A stretch of DNA of 53,237 bases from Modestobacter sp. DSM 44400 (GCF_900107175.1 NZ_FNOZ01000027.1:1-53237); one strand, 5' to 3'; counted from the stretch's first letter, positions 10,534-19,516 are shown. Numbers and translations are program-made. The notes: generated by a model from the letters alone, not told the origin.

Positions 10534-11086
10534 CCCGGACGCCGGCGCCCGGCCGGCCGACGACCGCGCCCTCGGCCGGCCCGCCGTCGAGTCCAGCAGC
10601 ACGGACGGCGGCACTGCGCGCGGGCCGGGCCGGGTGCTGGTCGCGATCTATGGCGTGTTCGCGGTGGCCGCCGGTGCCCGCGCCGCCGTCCAGCTGGCCC
10701 TGCAGTTCGACGAGGCGCCGCTGGCGTACCTGCTGTCGGCGCTGGCCGCGGTCGTTTACCTGGTCGCCACCGTCGGGCTGGCCTGCGGCGGCCGCGGCGG
10801 CCGGCGCACCGCCACCGTGGCCTGCGCGGTCGAGCTGGTGGGGGTCCTGACGGTCGGCACGCTCTCACTGGCCGACCCGGCCGCCTTCCCGGACTCCACG
10901 GTCTGGTCGGGGTACGGCTCGGGCTACGGGTTCATCCCGCTGGTGCTGCCGGTGCTCGGCCTGCTCTGGCTGCGCCACCAGGCGGACGTCGCCGCGGAGG
11001 TCGCCGCCGAGCAGGCCGGGACGGCTCAGAAGTCGCCGCCACCACCAGAGTCGCCGCCGCCGAAGTCGCCGCCGTCGGCCGAGTAG
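10526..11086 (+). CDS. Integral membrane protein with proline-rich tail, function unknown
   Basis: 186 residues from a GTG at 10526, overlapping the previous gene by 8 bp. The N-terminal 35 residues are hydrophilic, followed by four predicted membrane helices between about residues 37 and 150 and a cytoplasmic-looking tail with a PPPPESPPPKSPPSAE end. The last 61 bp overlap the 3' end of the gene on the other strand. The proline-rich tail is antisense to that gene's glycine-rich tail, so part of it may be fortuitous. I do not recognise the family. Confidence 0.68.
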   Translation: MADPDAGARPADDRALGRPAVESSSTDGGTARGPGRVLVAIYGVFAVAAGARAAVQLALQFDEAPLAYLLSALAAVVYLVATVGLACGGRGGRRTATVACAVELVGVLTVGTLSLADPAAFPDSTVWSGYGSGYGFIPLVLPVLGLLWLRHQADVAAEVAAEQAGTAQKSPPPPESPPPKSPPSAE

Positions 11087-11739
11087 TCGCCGCCGCCGTC
11101 CCCCTGGTCGTTCTCGGCGCCGTCCTGATAGCCGTCGGCGTAGGCCTCCTCGTCGCCGCCACCGAACAGCCCACCGTCGCCGAGGCCGGTGTCGAACAGC
11201 GCGTCGGCCACCGCGGAGCCGACGACGACGCCGGCGACCGTGCCGAGCAGGCTGCCGCCGATCATGCTGCCCATCCCCATGCCGCCCATCCCCATGCCCA
11301 TGCCGGGCCCGCGGCCGTAGCCGTAGCCGCCCCCGCCGAAGGCACGTTCCAAGGTGCCGGGCTGCCGGACCTCGGCCCGGGTAGCCGCCCGGGCCAGTGA
11401 CCGCGCGTCGTCACCCCGCGGGCGCTCGCCGCCCGGCACGGCGGCGAGCTGCTCGAGCACCTGCCGGCGCTGGTCGGGCGTGAGCTTGCCGAACGCCTCC
11501 TCGTGCGCGGCCTCCACCTGGTCCGGCGGGGCGGTGCGGAGCAGGTAGCGGTACCGCTCCAGCGCCTGCTCGTCGGCGGAGCGGGGGGCGGACCGTCCCG
11601 GCTGCCCGTCGGCGTAGGACCCGGCGTAGCCGGGCTCGTCGTACTGCTGCTGGTAGGGGCCCGCGTCGTACCCGCCGCCCTGCGGGCCGTAGGCGGAGGG
11701 TCGGCGCGATCGGCCGAGCAGCCGGTCCAGGAGTCCCAT
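11026..11739 (-). CDS. Glycine-rich protein, function unknown
   Basis: 237 residues from the ATG at 11739, read away from the phosphatase relic. The start MGLLDRLLGRSRR is amphipathic and basic. A Tyr/Gln/Gly-rich spacer follows. A compact helical block at about 54-130 (ALERYRYLLRTAPPDQVEAA and following) is typical of small actinobacterial proteins often mislabelled as ATPases. Next comes a Gly/Met-rich stretch, one hydrophobic segment (GSLLGTVAGVVVGSAVADAL) and an acidic Gly/Asp-rich tail. That suggests a membrane-associated protein with disordered ends. No catalytic motif seen. The 3' end overlaps the convergent gene by 61 bp. Confidence 0.72.
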   Translation of the reverse strand: MGLLDRLLGRSRRPSAYGPQGGGYDAGPYQQQYDEPGYAGSYADGQPGRSAPRSADEQALERYRYLLRTAPPDQVEAAHEEAFGKLTPDQRRQVLEQLAAVPGGERPRGDDARSLARAATRAEVRQPGTLERAFGGGGYGYGRGPGMGMGMGGMGMGSMIGGSLLGTVAGVVVGSAVADALFDTGLGDGGLFGGGDEEAYADGYQDGAENDQGDGGGDYSADGGDFGGGDSGGGGDF

Positions 11740-11831
11740 GACACGTCCTTCCTCAATCGGGTCCCGGCATCCCTACCCCGTAGGCCTCCTCGCCATCCCG
11801 GAGTCCACCAGGAAGCAAGGCACAGGCGGCG

Positions 11832-12491
11832 CTGCCCGCCGTGCTCTCCGACGTCCCGGTCGCCGTGCTCGTCATCGATCAGCTGGCCGGCAACGTCGGG
11901 CTCCCCATGCCGGTCGACTCCTGGGGCGCCGCGGTCGGTCTCACCGGCTGACGGGACGGTCGCCGTCGCGGTGGGCGACGTGGTCGGTCACGACCTGGCC
12001 GCGGCCGCCGCGATGGGCCACCTCCGCGGGCTGCTGCGCGCCTGCATGTGGAACGCCGCCGAACCCGACCCGGGCGCGGTGCTCGGCCGGCTCGACCGGC
12101 TGGTGCAGGGGCTCGCGGTCGCCCAGATGGCGACCATCGTCTACGTCCGGGCAGTGCGTCCAGCCGCCTCCGGTCGGCCACCGATGCTGCTGCGACCCCG
12201 ACGGCTCGGTTCGGCAGCTGGACGGCGTCACCGGTCTGCTGGTCGGCGTGGACGCCACGCACCACCGCGACTCGGTCGTGGAGGACGTCGGCCGGCACGA
12301 CGCTGATCGCCTACACCGACGGGCTGATCGAGCACCCGGGGCTGGACCCGGACCAGCGCATCACGGCGCTGGCCGACCCTCTGCGGGCCGCCCCGGTTGG
12401 CGCCGACCCCGCGGACCTGTGCCGGTACGCCGTCGGCCCGACGCCCGACCGCCGGGACGACGTCGCGGTCATCGCCGTCCGCTTCGACTGA
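11832..12491 (+). pseudogene. Degraded PAS/SpoIIE-type (PP2C) phosphatase
   Basis: Remains of a PPM/SpoIIE serine phosphatase of the kind that acts on anti-sigma antagonists. Pieces lie in order but in changing frames. A PAS-like piece (LPAVLSDVPVAVLVID) ends at a stop near 11951. Next is a SpoIIE piece, VAVAVGDVVGHDLAAAAAMG to QMATIVYVRAVRP. After a shift near 12195 comes DPDGSVRQLDGVTGLLVGVD. After another shift near 12290 the C-terminal piece TLIAYTDGLIEHPG runs to DDVAVIAVRFD. Metal-binding Asp motifs (GDVVGHD, YTDGLIE, DDVAV) can still be read. At least three frame changes and a missing PAS-SpoIIE linker argue against a single sequencing error. Confidence 0.8.
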
Positions 12492-12497
12492 ACACGC

Positions 12498-13001
12498 CTA
12501 CCGCTGCAGGCCGTACCCGCCGCGGTGGAACACCAGCGGGCTGCGGCCGGCGTCCGCGCCCAGGTCCAGCACCCGGGCGACGACAATCGTGTGGTCGCCG
12601 CCGTCGTACTCGGCCCACAACTCGCTGTCGATCCAGGCCACGACGTCCTCGATCACCGGAGAGCCGTGCGGGCTGGGTGCCCAGCTGACGCCGACGTACT
12701 TGTCGGTGCCGGACCGGGCGAAGGCCTGCGACAGGCCGCGCTGCTCGTCGGCCAGCACGTTGACGCAGAACCGGCCGGCTGTTCGCAGCCGCGGCCAGGT
12801 GGTGGAGGTGCGCGCCGGGGCGAACGCGACCAGCGGCGGGTCGAGGGACAGCGAGCTGAACGACTGGCAGGTGAAGCCGAGCGGCCCGTCCGGTCCTATC
12901 GCGGTCACCACCGTGACCCCGGAGGCGAAGTGCCCGAGCACGTCGCGCATCATCTGCGGGTCGACCACTGGGGGCGGAACGTCGGCCGCGTCTGCCGTCA
13001 T
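12498..13001 (-). CDS. Flavin reductase domain protein
   Basis: FMN-binding split-barrel protein that probably reduces flavin with NAD(P)H to feed a partner monooxygenase. ATG at 13001 gives 167 residues. Family blocks are DVLGHFASGVTVVTA, FTCQSFSSLSLDPPLVAF, RFCVNVLADEQRGLS and the C-terminal GDHTIVVARVLDLG with PLVFHRGGYG. The start overlaps the stop of the upstream lyase gene as ATGA, so it is part of the minus-strand catabolic string from 15851. No obvious oxygenase partner lies in the window. Confidence 0.88.
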   Translation of the reverse strand: MTADAADVPPPVVDPQMMRDVLGHFASGVTVVTAIGPDGPLGFTCQSFSSLSLDPPLVAFAPARTSTTWPRLRTAGRFCVNVLADEQRGLSQAFARSGTDKYVGVSWAPSPHGSPVIEDVVAWIDSELWAEYDGGDHTIVVARVLDLGADAGRSPLVFHRGGYGLQR

Positions 13002-13957
13002 CCGGCCGTCCCGGCACGGCCCACGGGCGCGACGGCGCCGCTCGGCGCGTTCCGCCCACCGGCCCGGACCAACGAGCTGGGCAGCGGATGGCCGACCGCT
13101 TTTCCGGTGACCGCGGCGGCGGCGAGGACAGCGTCCAGGTCGATGCCGGTGGCCACCCCGGCGTCGGTGAGCCAGTAGACGAGCTCCTCGGTGGCGATGT
13201 TGCCGCTGGCGCCGGGGGCGAACGGGCACCCACCCAGCCCGCCGACGGAGGCGTCCAGCTGGGTCACCCCCGCCTGCACGGCGACCAGCGCGTTGGCCTG
13301 GCCGGTGCCCCGGGTGTCGTGGAAGTGCACGCCCGGCGGCGTGCCGGGGCAGGCGCGGCGGACGGCGTCGAGCAGCTGGACGACGCGCAGCGGAGTGGTC
13401 GTGCCGATGGTGTCGCCCAGGCAGAGCGCATCGGCGCCGGCGGTCACCGCGGCGCGGGCGACGTCCACGGTGCGGACGACCGGCGTCCGGCCGTCGAAAG
13501 GGCAGTCCCAGGCGGTGGCGATGATGACCTCGAGCGAGCCGCCCGCGCCGTGGGCGAGCCCGGCGATCTCGCCGACGGCGGCCACCGCGGCGGCGGTGGG
13601 CCGGCCGGCGTTGGCCTGGCTGTGCGAGTCCGACGCGGAGACGACGTACTCCAGGTCGGCGATCCCGGCGTCCACGGCCCGGACCGCGCCGCGGGAGTTG
13701 GCGACCAGGGCGGAGAAGTGCACGCCGTCGAACTGGTGCAGCTCCGCGGCGAGCCGGTCGGCGTCCGCGAGGGCCGGTACGGCCTTCGGTGAGACGAAGG
13801 AGGTGACCTCGATCCGCCGGACGCCGGTGGCCACCAGGGCCTCGAGCATGGCGAGTTTGTCGACCAGCGGGATCGGGTCCTCCAGTTGCAGGCCGTCGCG
13901 CATGCCGACCTCGCGGACGTCGACGGCCGTGGGCAGTACCAGATCGAACTCGTTCAC
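12998..13957 (-). CDS. Hydroxymethylglutaryl-CoA lyase-like enzyme
   Basis: Aldol-cleaving enzyme of the HMGL-like TIM-barrel family. It most likely splits HMG-CoA to acetyl-CoA and acetoacetate at the end of leucine breakdown, though related lyases act on similar 3-hydroxyacyl-CoAs. GTG at 13957 is preceded by GAGGAGATCCCC; 319 residues. Visible motifs are REVGMRDGLQ with the catalytic Arg and Asp, EVTSFVSPKAVPALADAD, CLGDTIGTTTP, the metal-binding VHFHDTRGTGQAN, and GGLGGCPFAPGASGNIATEE with the catalytic Cys. The stop overlaps the flavin reductase start. The frameshifted hydrolase lies 34 bp upstream. Confidence 0.92.
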   Translation of the reverse strand: MNEFDLVLPTAVDVREVGMRDGLQLEDPIPLVDKLAMLEALVATGVRRIEVTSFVSPKAVPALADADRLAAELHQFDGVHFSALVANSRGAVRAVDAGIADLEYVVSASDSHSQANAGRPTAAAVAAVGEIAGLAHGAGGSLEVIIATAWDCPFDGRTPVVRTVDVARAAVTAGADALCLGDTIGTTTPLRVVQLLDAVRRACPGTPPGVHFHDTRGTGQANALVAVQAGVTQLDASVGGLGGCPFAPGASGNIATEELVYWLTDAGVATGIDLDAVLAAAAVTGKAVGHPLPSSLVRAGGRNAPSGAVAPVGRAGTAG

Positions 13958-13991
13958 GGGGATCTCCTCGTCGTCCCCTGCATGATGCCCC

Positions 13992-14769
13992 TCACGAGAG
14001 GAAGTCGCGGACGGCGGCCAGCCACTCCGTGGGGGAGTCGACGTGCGCCATGTGCCCGGCCTCCTCCAGCACCACGGCCCGGGCGCCGGGCAGCAGCGCC
14101 GCAGCCTGCCCGGCCAGCGCGGCCGGGAACACCATGTCCTGCCGGCCGTGCAGCAGCAGGACGGGCAGTCCGGTGGCCGCCAGCTGCGCGACCGGGTCGG
14201 GGAGCCGGGGCGAGGGCAGCTTTCCGGCCCGCCACGGACCCAGCCACTCGGCGGAGAACCGGACGGCGGCCAGCCGGTCCAGGTAACCGGGCAGGGCGGC
14301 GGCCCGCCACACGTTCGCCGGTGCACCGGCGGACGCCGCGGCCCGGGCGAACGCGGGTCCGGACAGGGTCGGGTCGGCCCACACCGCCGCCTCGGAGGCC
14401 CGGAGCCGCCACGGCCAGCCGCTGGGCGACCAGCCCGCCCCAGGAGAAGCCGAGCACGTCGACCGGGCCCGGGCCGAGGTTGTCGACCAGCGCCCGCAGG
14501 TCGGCGACCACGGCGTCCGGGGTGTAGGCGTCGACACCGAGGCCGCTGCTGGAGCGGCCGCAGCCGCGCACGTCGGGGATGACCACTCGGTGCTGCCCGG
14601 CCAGCTGGGACAGCGGGTCGCGCAGGTAGCTGCCGTCCCAGTCAGGGCCGCCGTGCACGACGAGCAGCGTCCGGTCGGCCGGGCCGCCAGTGCGGGCGGT
14701 GAACAGCTGCACGCCCGGCGCGACCACGACGAGCTCCTCGGGGAACGGTTCCACGTGGAACGCGTTCAC
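13992..14769 (-). pseudogene. Alpha/beta hydrolase, frameshifted
   Basis: Serine hydrolase of the alpha/beta fold broken by one frame change. GTG at 14769 overlaps the upstream peptidase stop as GTGA. The first frame reads VVHGGPDWDGSYLRDPLSQL, IPDVRGCGRSSSG and the nucleophile elbow LGFSWGGLVAQRLAVAAPGL. Near 14395-14405 the homology moves to another frame and continues as EAAVWADPTLSGPAF to VLLLHGRQDMVFP, then the catalytic-His region EEAGHMAHVDSPTEWLAAVR. The distance from start to stop is 778 bp, not a multiple of three. All catalytic parts survive, so this may be a recent mutation or a base-calling error. A parS-like site covers codons 3-7 and encodes FHVE. Confidence 0.82.
14748..14761. 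promoter_or_regulatory. parS-like ParB binding site, copy 2
   Basis: Second perfect GTTCCACGTGGAAC palindrome. It lies inside the first codons of the alpha/beta hydrolase, where it encodes Phe-His-Val-Glu. It is identical to the copies at 9038 and 51027. A coding position suggests the DNA sequence itself is under selection. Confidence 0.75.
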
Positions 14770-15851
14770 CGGGGCCAGCGGGCGAGCACGTCGCCCAGCG
14801 CGGCCGTCGCCGCATGCAGCTCGGCGACCTCCACGTACTCGTCGACCGCGTGCATGACCGCCGGCGTGCCGGGTCCCCACACCACGATCGGGGCATCGCC
14901 CACCACCGGCCGCAGCACCGAGGCGTCGGTGAAGTAGGTGGCCGGCTCGGCACGGACGCCGGCGGGCAGCGTGGCGACCCAGGGGTCGCCGGCCGGGGTC
15001 TGCACCGCCGGCAGGTCGACCAGCACCTCCACCTCGGCGACCTCGGGCTGCGCGCGCCACCAGTCCAGCAGCGCCGTCCCGTCGCCGACCGTGCGCTGGT
15101 CGACGACGACCTCCGCCCGGTCGGGGACGACGTTGGGCACCGTGCCCCCGGCGATCAGGCCCGGGTTCCAGGTCTCCCCGCCCAGGAACGGGTCGGAGCC
15201 CAGCGGCAGCCCGGCGCCGGCCCGGCCGAGCACCGACACGAGCCCCAGGACGGCGTTGCGTCCCCGCTCGGGCGTGCTCCCGTGCGCGGCCACCCCGTGC
15301 GCCCGCACCGCCAGCCAGAGCGCGCCGCGGTGCCCGAGCATCACCTCGTTCCCGGTCGCCTCCGGGACGACGACCGCGCCGACGGTCAGCCCGGCCACCG
15401 CCGCGGCGGCTGCGGCGGCGCCCTTGGAGCCGATCTCCTCGTCGCTGGTCAGCAGCAGCGCCACCGGGATCTGCGGATCGGCGGCGACGAGCGCGGCCGC
15501 CGCGGCGACCAGCCCGGCCTTCATGTCCGATCCACCCCGCCCCCACACCCTCCCCGCCTCCAGATCGGCCCCGAACGGGTCGCGCTGCCATCGGCCCGGC
15601 TCGGTGGCCGGCACGGTGTCGACGTGGCAGACCAGCAGCAGGCGCGGCCGGGCCGGGTCGCTGGGCGTGGTCAGCAGGGTCCACGGCTGGACCGGGTCGT
15701 CACCGTCGGTGCGCTGCAGGTGCGGTGCGGCCGCGGTGAGCACCTCGGTGAACACGCCCATGACGTCGCGCTGCGGGCGCGGGTCACCGGAGACGGTGGG
15801 CCGACGGACGAGTTCCCGGACCAGGTCGACCGGGTCGACGGTGGCGTTCAT
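14766..15851 (-). CDS. M20 family metallopeptidase/deacylase (ArgE/DapE-like)
   Basis: Zinc-dependent hydrolase cleaving an amide or peptide bond of a small substrate; ArgE, DapE and carboxypeptidase-like members cannot be told apart here. ATG at 15851 gives 361 residues. Metal and catalytic motifs are complete: LLLVCHVDTVPA (His and Asp), GRGGSDMKAG (bridging Asp), TSDEEIGSKG (catalytic Glu and metal Glu), PEATGNEV, and VWGPGTPAVMHAVDEYV with the last metal His. A dimerisation lid lies between about 180 and 290. It is the first gene of a coupled minus-strand string and its stop overlaps the hydrolase start by 4 nt. Confidence 0.9.
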   Translation of the reverse strand: MNATVDPVDLVRELVRRPTVSGDPRPQRDVMGVFTEVLTAAAPHLQRTDGDDPVQPWTLLTTPSDPARPRLLLVCHVDTVPATEPGRWQRDPFGADLEAGRVWGRGGSDMKAGLVAAAAALVAADPQIPVALLLTSDEEIGSKGAAAAAAAVAGLTVGAVVVPEATGNEVMLGHRGALWLAVRAHGVAAHGSTPERGRNAVLGLVSVLGRAGAGLPLGSDPFLGGETWNPGLIAGGTVPNVVPDRAEVVVDQRTVGDGTALLDWWRAQPEVAEVEVLVDLPAVQTPAGDPWVATLPAGVRAEPATYFTDASVLRPVVGDAPIVVWGPGTPAVMHAVDEYVEVAELHAATAALGDVLARWPR

Positions 15852-15923
15852 GGGCCGATCATGCACGCGCACGCCTGCCGTCGGACCCCCGAAATCGTCA
15901 GACCCCTCCGCTAGCTTCGGGGC

Positions 15924-17345
15924 ATGGAGATGGCGGGCGGGTGGGGTCTGGCGTTGAGCATCGGCCCGCTCGTTCCCGACGTCGTGCCGCCGGGGGTGGC
16001 GCGGCGTACGCGGCTGACGGAGTTGCTGCGGCCGGATCGGTTCGACGACGTCCGGTGCGCATCCGAGCTCGCGGTGCTCGGACATGCGAGCCCAGCAGGA
16101 CGCCTACGAGCTGGCGGTGGTGAAGCGCCTGGCCGACCTGCGGCCGGACCTGTGGGACCTGACGGCGGACGACCCGGGCGCAAGAGCGGAGGGGTGGGTG
16201 CCGGCGCGGACGATCGCCGGGGTCACGGAGTTCTTCGCCGACGAGCTGGCTCTGGTCCTGAGCTGCACGCGGACCCGCGCGCACAACCTCGCCGAGTGTG
16301 CGTTGGTGCTCACCGAACAGCTCCCGACCACGTGGGAGGCGCTGGCCGACGGGCGGATCGACCTGCGCCGGGCAGCTGCGTTGGCGAAGGCGCTGGGGTG
16401 GCAGACCAACGTGGACGCCGACGTCCTCGCGGCGGTGGAGCGGGAAGCGCTGGCCTGGGCTGTCGCGGGTGAGACCCCGTGCAAGCTCCAGGACCGGACC
16501 GCCGACAGGCCCAGAAGCTCTCCGACGTGAGCATCCGCTGCAAGCGGGACGGGATGGCCGAACTCGTCATCGACCTGCCGGGCCCGGTGGCGGCGGCCTG
16601 CCGGGATGCCAGCGACGCCTACGCCCGGATGTGGAAGGCGGACGGCGACGAACGCCCCATCGGGCAACTGCGGGCCCTGGTGGCCGCGGACCTGATGCTC
16701 CGCCCCTGGGACACCAGCCGGGTACCCGTGACCGCGCACCTGACGGTGCTCGCGTCCCTGCCCTCGCTCGTCGATGTGCGGGCAGCGGATGGGCCGACCG
16801 GCCCATCCGCTCGATCCGGTGGAACCGATAGGCCCGGGGTGCCCGGTGAGCCCGTCGAGCAGTGCGGGACCGTCGACGGGCAGCCCATCACTGCCGCGCA
16901 CCTGCGTGAGCTGCTCACCGAGCTGGACGCCTTGTGCCCGGGCGGGCTGCAGCCGCCGATCGACGGCAGCCTCGACATCGCCCTGGTCGATCAGGCCACC
17001 GGGCAGCTCCGCGCCACCGTCACCCGGCCCCAGCTGGAGCGCCTGGTCCGACGGGGCTGCCCGGACCACCCCGCTCGAGCTGACGGTGCGCCACCGGCAC
17101 GGGCCTGTACCTGCCCGGTGGTCGACCGGCCGCCGAAGGTCGACCGCTACGGACCCACTCCCCAGCAACGCCGGTGGGTGAAGGCCCGCGACCGCGGCTG
17201 CCGCCACCCGGGCTGCCGCAGACCCGCGGCGCGGGCCGACCTCGATCACGTCGTACCGCACGCCGATGGCGGGGACACCGACTGCGCCAACCTCTGCTGT
17301 CTCTGCCGGCGCCACCACCGGATCAAGACCTTCGCCCCCGGTGTC
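15924..17345 (+). pseudogene. DUF222-HNH endonuclease family gene, frameshifted
   Basis: Relic of the multi-copy actinobacterial 13E12/DUF222 family that ends in an HNH nuclease domain. From ATG 15924 the first frame reads to FDDVRCASELAVL. The match then moves by one frame (QQDAYELAVVKRLADLRPDL to EREALAWAVAGETPCKLQDR) and back to the first frame from about 16510 (KLSDVSIRCKRDGMAELVID onwards). A linker of about ten residues also seems lost at the second switch. The HNH part is complete in the last frame: CRHPGC, DLDHVVPHADGGDT and CRRHHRIKTFAPG. After 17345 the frame runs on without family similarity, so the usual C-terminal tail is gone. Two shifts make a functional product unlikely. Confidence 0.8.
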
Positions 17346-17392
17346 ACCCGGGTCGGGTCGGGTCGGGGACGCCGATCCCGTTCACGCCGGCC

Positions 17393-17626
17393 TCATGCCC
17401 CGTACTGGCAGGCGGGGCACAACCCGGCGTCGTCCGGGACCTGCTCGGCGCCGACCACCCGCACCCACTCCCCGCACAGCGCCTGCACCGGAGCGGACGA
17501 CTCCTGGGCGGTGCGGCCGGCCGCACCCGCCACCGCGTGCAGCGGGCCTTTCCCGGGTGGGGTCGGGGCGGCGTCCTCGTCTGCGGCGACGTCCCGGCGC
17601 ACCTGGAACCCCACGACGTTCGGCAT
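17393..17626 (-). CDS. Small Cys-containing protein, possible zinc-ribbon, unknown
   Basis: 77 residues from the ATG at 17626, 42 bp downstream of glpD on the same strand. The C-terminal third has LCGEWVRVVGAEQV and GLCPACQYGA. One Cys plus a CPAC pair resembles the small half-finger proteins found in many actinobacteria (DUF3039-like layout HAV...LCG...CPxC). The initiation site is weak. It could also be a chance frame in the space between glpD and the HNH relic; the ordered Cys pattern argues for a gene. Confidence 0.5.
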   Translation of the reverse strand: MPNVVGFQVRRDVAADEDAAPTPPGKGPLHAVAGAAGRTAQESSAPVQALCGEWVRVVGAEQVPDDAGLCPACQYGA

Positions 17627-17668
17627 GCCCTCAGCCTGCCCGACGGCACTGGCTCGCGCCCCGCCGGA

Positions 17669-19399
17669 TCATCCCAGCGCGCGGCCCACGGCGATGGCGC
17701 GGGTGTCCGGCGCGGCCACCCGGGCGGCGTCGGCCTCCTGGTCACCGGCCGCCTCCTGCGAGGCCCGCTCGGCCTGCACCCGGGCGGTGTAGCTGGCCAC
17801 CTCGTTGGCGATCCGCTCCGCGTCCCAGCCCAGCACCCCGGCGACCGCGCGCGCCACCGGCTCGGCGGACTCGACCCCGCGGTGCGGGGTCTCGATGGAG
17901 ATCCGGGTGCGCCGGGCGAGCAGGTCGTCCAGGTGCAGGGCGCCCTCGTGCGCGGCCCCCCACACCATCTCGACCATCAGGTACTCCTCCGCCCCGGGCA
18001 CCGGCTCCAGCAGGCTCGGGTCGTCGGCGGCCGTCGCCAGCACGTCGGGGGTCAGCGACCCGAACCGGTTGAGCAGGTGCTCGGCCCGGAAGCGGGCAAT
18101 GCCCCAGCGCTCGGCGAGGGTGTCCAGCTGGTTGATCATCGCGGCGTAGCCCTCGGCGCCCACCAGCGGCACGTTCTCCGTCACACTCGGCGGCACCCGG
18201 CGGGTCACGTCCTCGGCGACGGCGTCGACCGCGTCGGCGGCCATCGGCCGGTACGTCGTGTACTTGCCGCCGGCCACGGCGATCACCCCGGGCATCGGGC
18301 GGGCCACGGCGTGCTCGCGGGAGAGCTGGCTGGTCGACTCGCTCTCCCCGGACAGCAGCGGCCGCAGCCCGGCGTAGACGCCGGTGATGTCGTCGTGGGT
18401 CAGCGGGACGGCGAGCACCTCGTTGACGTGCTCGAGGATGTAGTCGATGTCGGCCCGGCTGGCCGCCGGGTGGGCCTTGTCCAGCGACCAGTCGGTGTCC
18501 GTCGTCCCGACGATCCAGTGGCTGCCCCACGGGATGACGAACAGCACCGACTTCTCGGTCTTCAGGATCAGCCCGGTCTCGCCGTTGATCCGGTCCCGGG
18601 GGACGACGATGTGCACGCCCTTGCTGGCCCGGACGTGGAAGCGTCCCCGGCCGCCGACCAGGGTCTGCAGGTCGTCGGTCCACACCCCGGTGGCGTTGAC
18701 CACCACCTCGCTGCGGACGTCGACCTCCCGGCCGGTCTCCACGTCACGCACCCGCGCCCCGACCACCCGGCCGCCGGCATGGGTGAACGCGACGACCTCG
18801 GCCGAGTTGAGCACCGTGGCGCCGTAGTGGGCCGCGGTCCGGGCCACGGTGAGGGTGTGCCGGGCGTCGTCGGCCTGCGCGTCGTAGTAGCGCACCGCGC
18901 CGACCAGCGCGTCCGGCCTGAGCGCGGGGAACATCCGGCGGGCGCCGGTGCGGGTCAGGTGCTTCTGCCCGGGCATCGGGTTCGACAGCGCACCGACCCG
19001 CGCCAGGCCGTCGTACAGCGCCAGCCCGGCGGTGACGTAGGGCCGCTCCCAGATGCGGTGGGTGAGCGGGTAGAGGAACGGAACCGGCTTGACCAGGTGC
19101 GGGGCGATCCGGTTCACCGACAGGTCACGCTCGTGCAGCGCCTCGCGCACCAGCCCGAAGTCGAACTGCTCCAGGTAGCGCAGGCCGCCGTGGAACAGCT
19201 TGGAGGAGCGGGACGACGTGCCGCTGGCGAAGTCGCGGGCCTCGACCAGCGCCGTCCGCAGGCCACGGGTCGCGGCGTCCAGCGCGACCCCCGCGCCGGT
19301 GACGCCCCCGCCGACCACCAGCACCTCGAACTCGCCCTCGGCGAGCTCGGCCCAGGCGCGGGCGCGCTGGTCCGGGCCGAGCGGGGGGACTGCGGTCAT
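17669..19399 (-). CDS. glpD: Aerobic glycerol-3-phosphate dehydrogenase
   Basis: FAD enzyme at the membrane that oxidises glycerol-3-phosphate to dihydroxyacetone phosphate and passes electrons to quinone. ATG at 19399 follows GAGGAGTCCTG; 576 residues. The FAD dinucleotide fold is VLVVGGGVTGAGVALDAATR. Other blocks are SGTSSRSSKLFHGGLRYLEQ, ASKGVHIVVPRDRI, GTTDTDW, YAGLRPLL and VAGGKYTTYRPMA, followed by the GlpD C-terminal helical domain. It is divergent from the IclR regulator with 155 bp between, and works with the two glycerol kinases. Confidence 0.95.
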   Translation of the reverse strand: MTAVPPLGPDQRARAWAELAEGEFEVLVVGGGVTGAGVALDAATRGLRTALVEARDFASGTSSRSSKLFHGGLRYLEQFDFGLVREALHERDLSVNRIAPHLVKPVPFLYPLTHRIWERPYVTAGLALYDGLARVGALSNPMPGQKHLTRTGARRMFPALRPDALVGAVRYYDAQADDARHTLTVARTAAHYGATVLNSAEVVAFTHAGGRVVGARVRDVETGREVDVRSEVVVNATGVWTDDLQTLVGGRGRFHVRASKGVHIVVPRDRINGETGLILKTEKSVLFVIPWGSHWIVGTTDTDWSLDKAHPAASRADIDYILEHVNEVLAVPLTHDDITGVYAGLRPLLSGESESTSQLSREHAVARPMPGVIAVAGGKYTTYRPMAADAVDAVAEDVTRRVPPSVTENVPLVGAEGYAAMINQLDTLAERWGIARFRAEHLLNRFGSLTPDVLATAADDPSLLEPVPGAEEYLMVEMVWGAAHEGALHLDDLLARRTRISIETPHRGVESAEPVARAVAGVLGWDAERIANEVASYTARVQAERASQEAAGDQEADAARVAAPDTRAIAVGRALG

Positions 19400-19484
19400 C
19401 AGGACTCCTCGGTGTGCGGCTGCCGGGCGCACGACCGGTCCGGTCACGCTGACCCACAGGACTCGGCACCCACGGTAGGACCGC

Positions 19485-19516
19485 CCCGACCAGCGCGTCG
19501 ACGGGCGCTGTCCTAC
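19485..19516. promoter_or_regulatory. Candidate operator between glpD and the IclR regulator
   Basis: The 155-bp divergent gap holds an inverted repeat, GTAGGA at 19485-19490 and TCCTAC at 19511-19516, 38 bp before the IclR start. Position suits a regulator site controlling both directions. Only 6-bp arms, so it may be chance. Confidence 0.3.

Noticed and set aside
13954-15684. Hydrolase fused to an upstream 260-residue extension
   Set aside because: The extension is an alternative frame of the M20 peptidase gene; the 4-nt GTGA overlap marks the true start.
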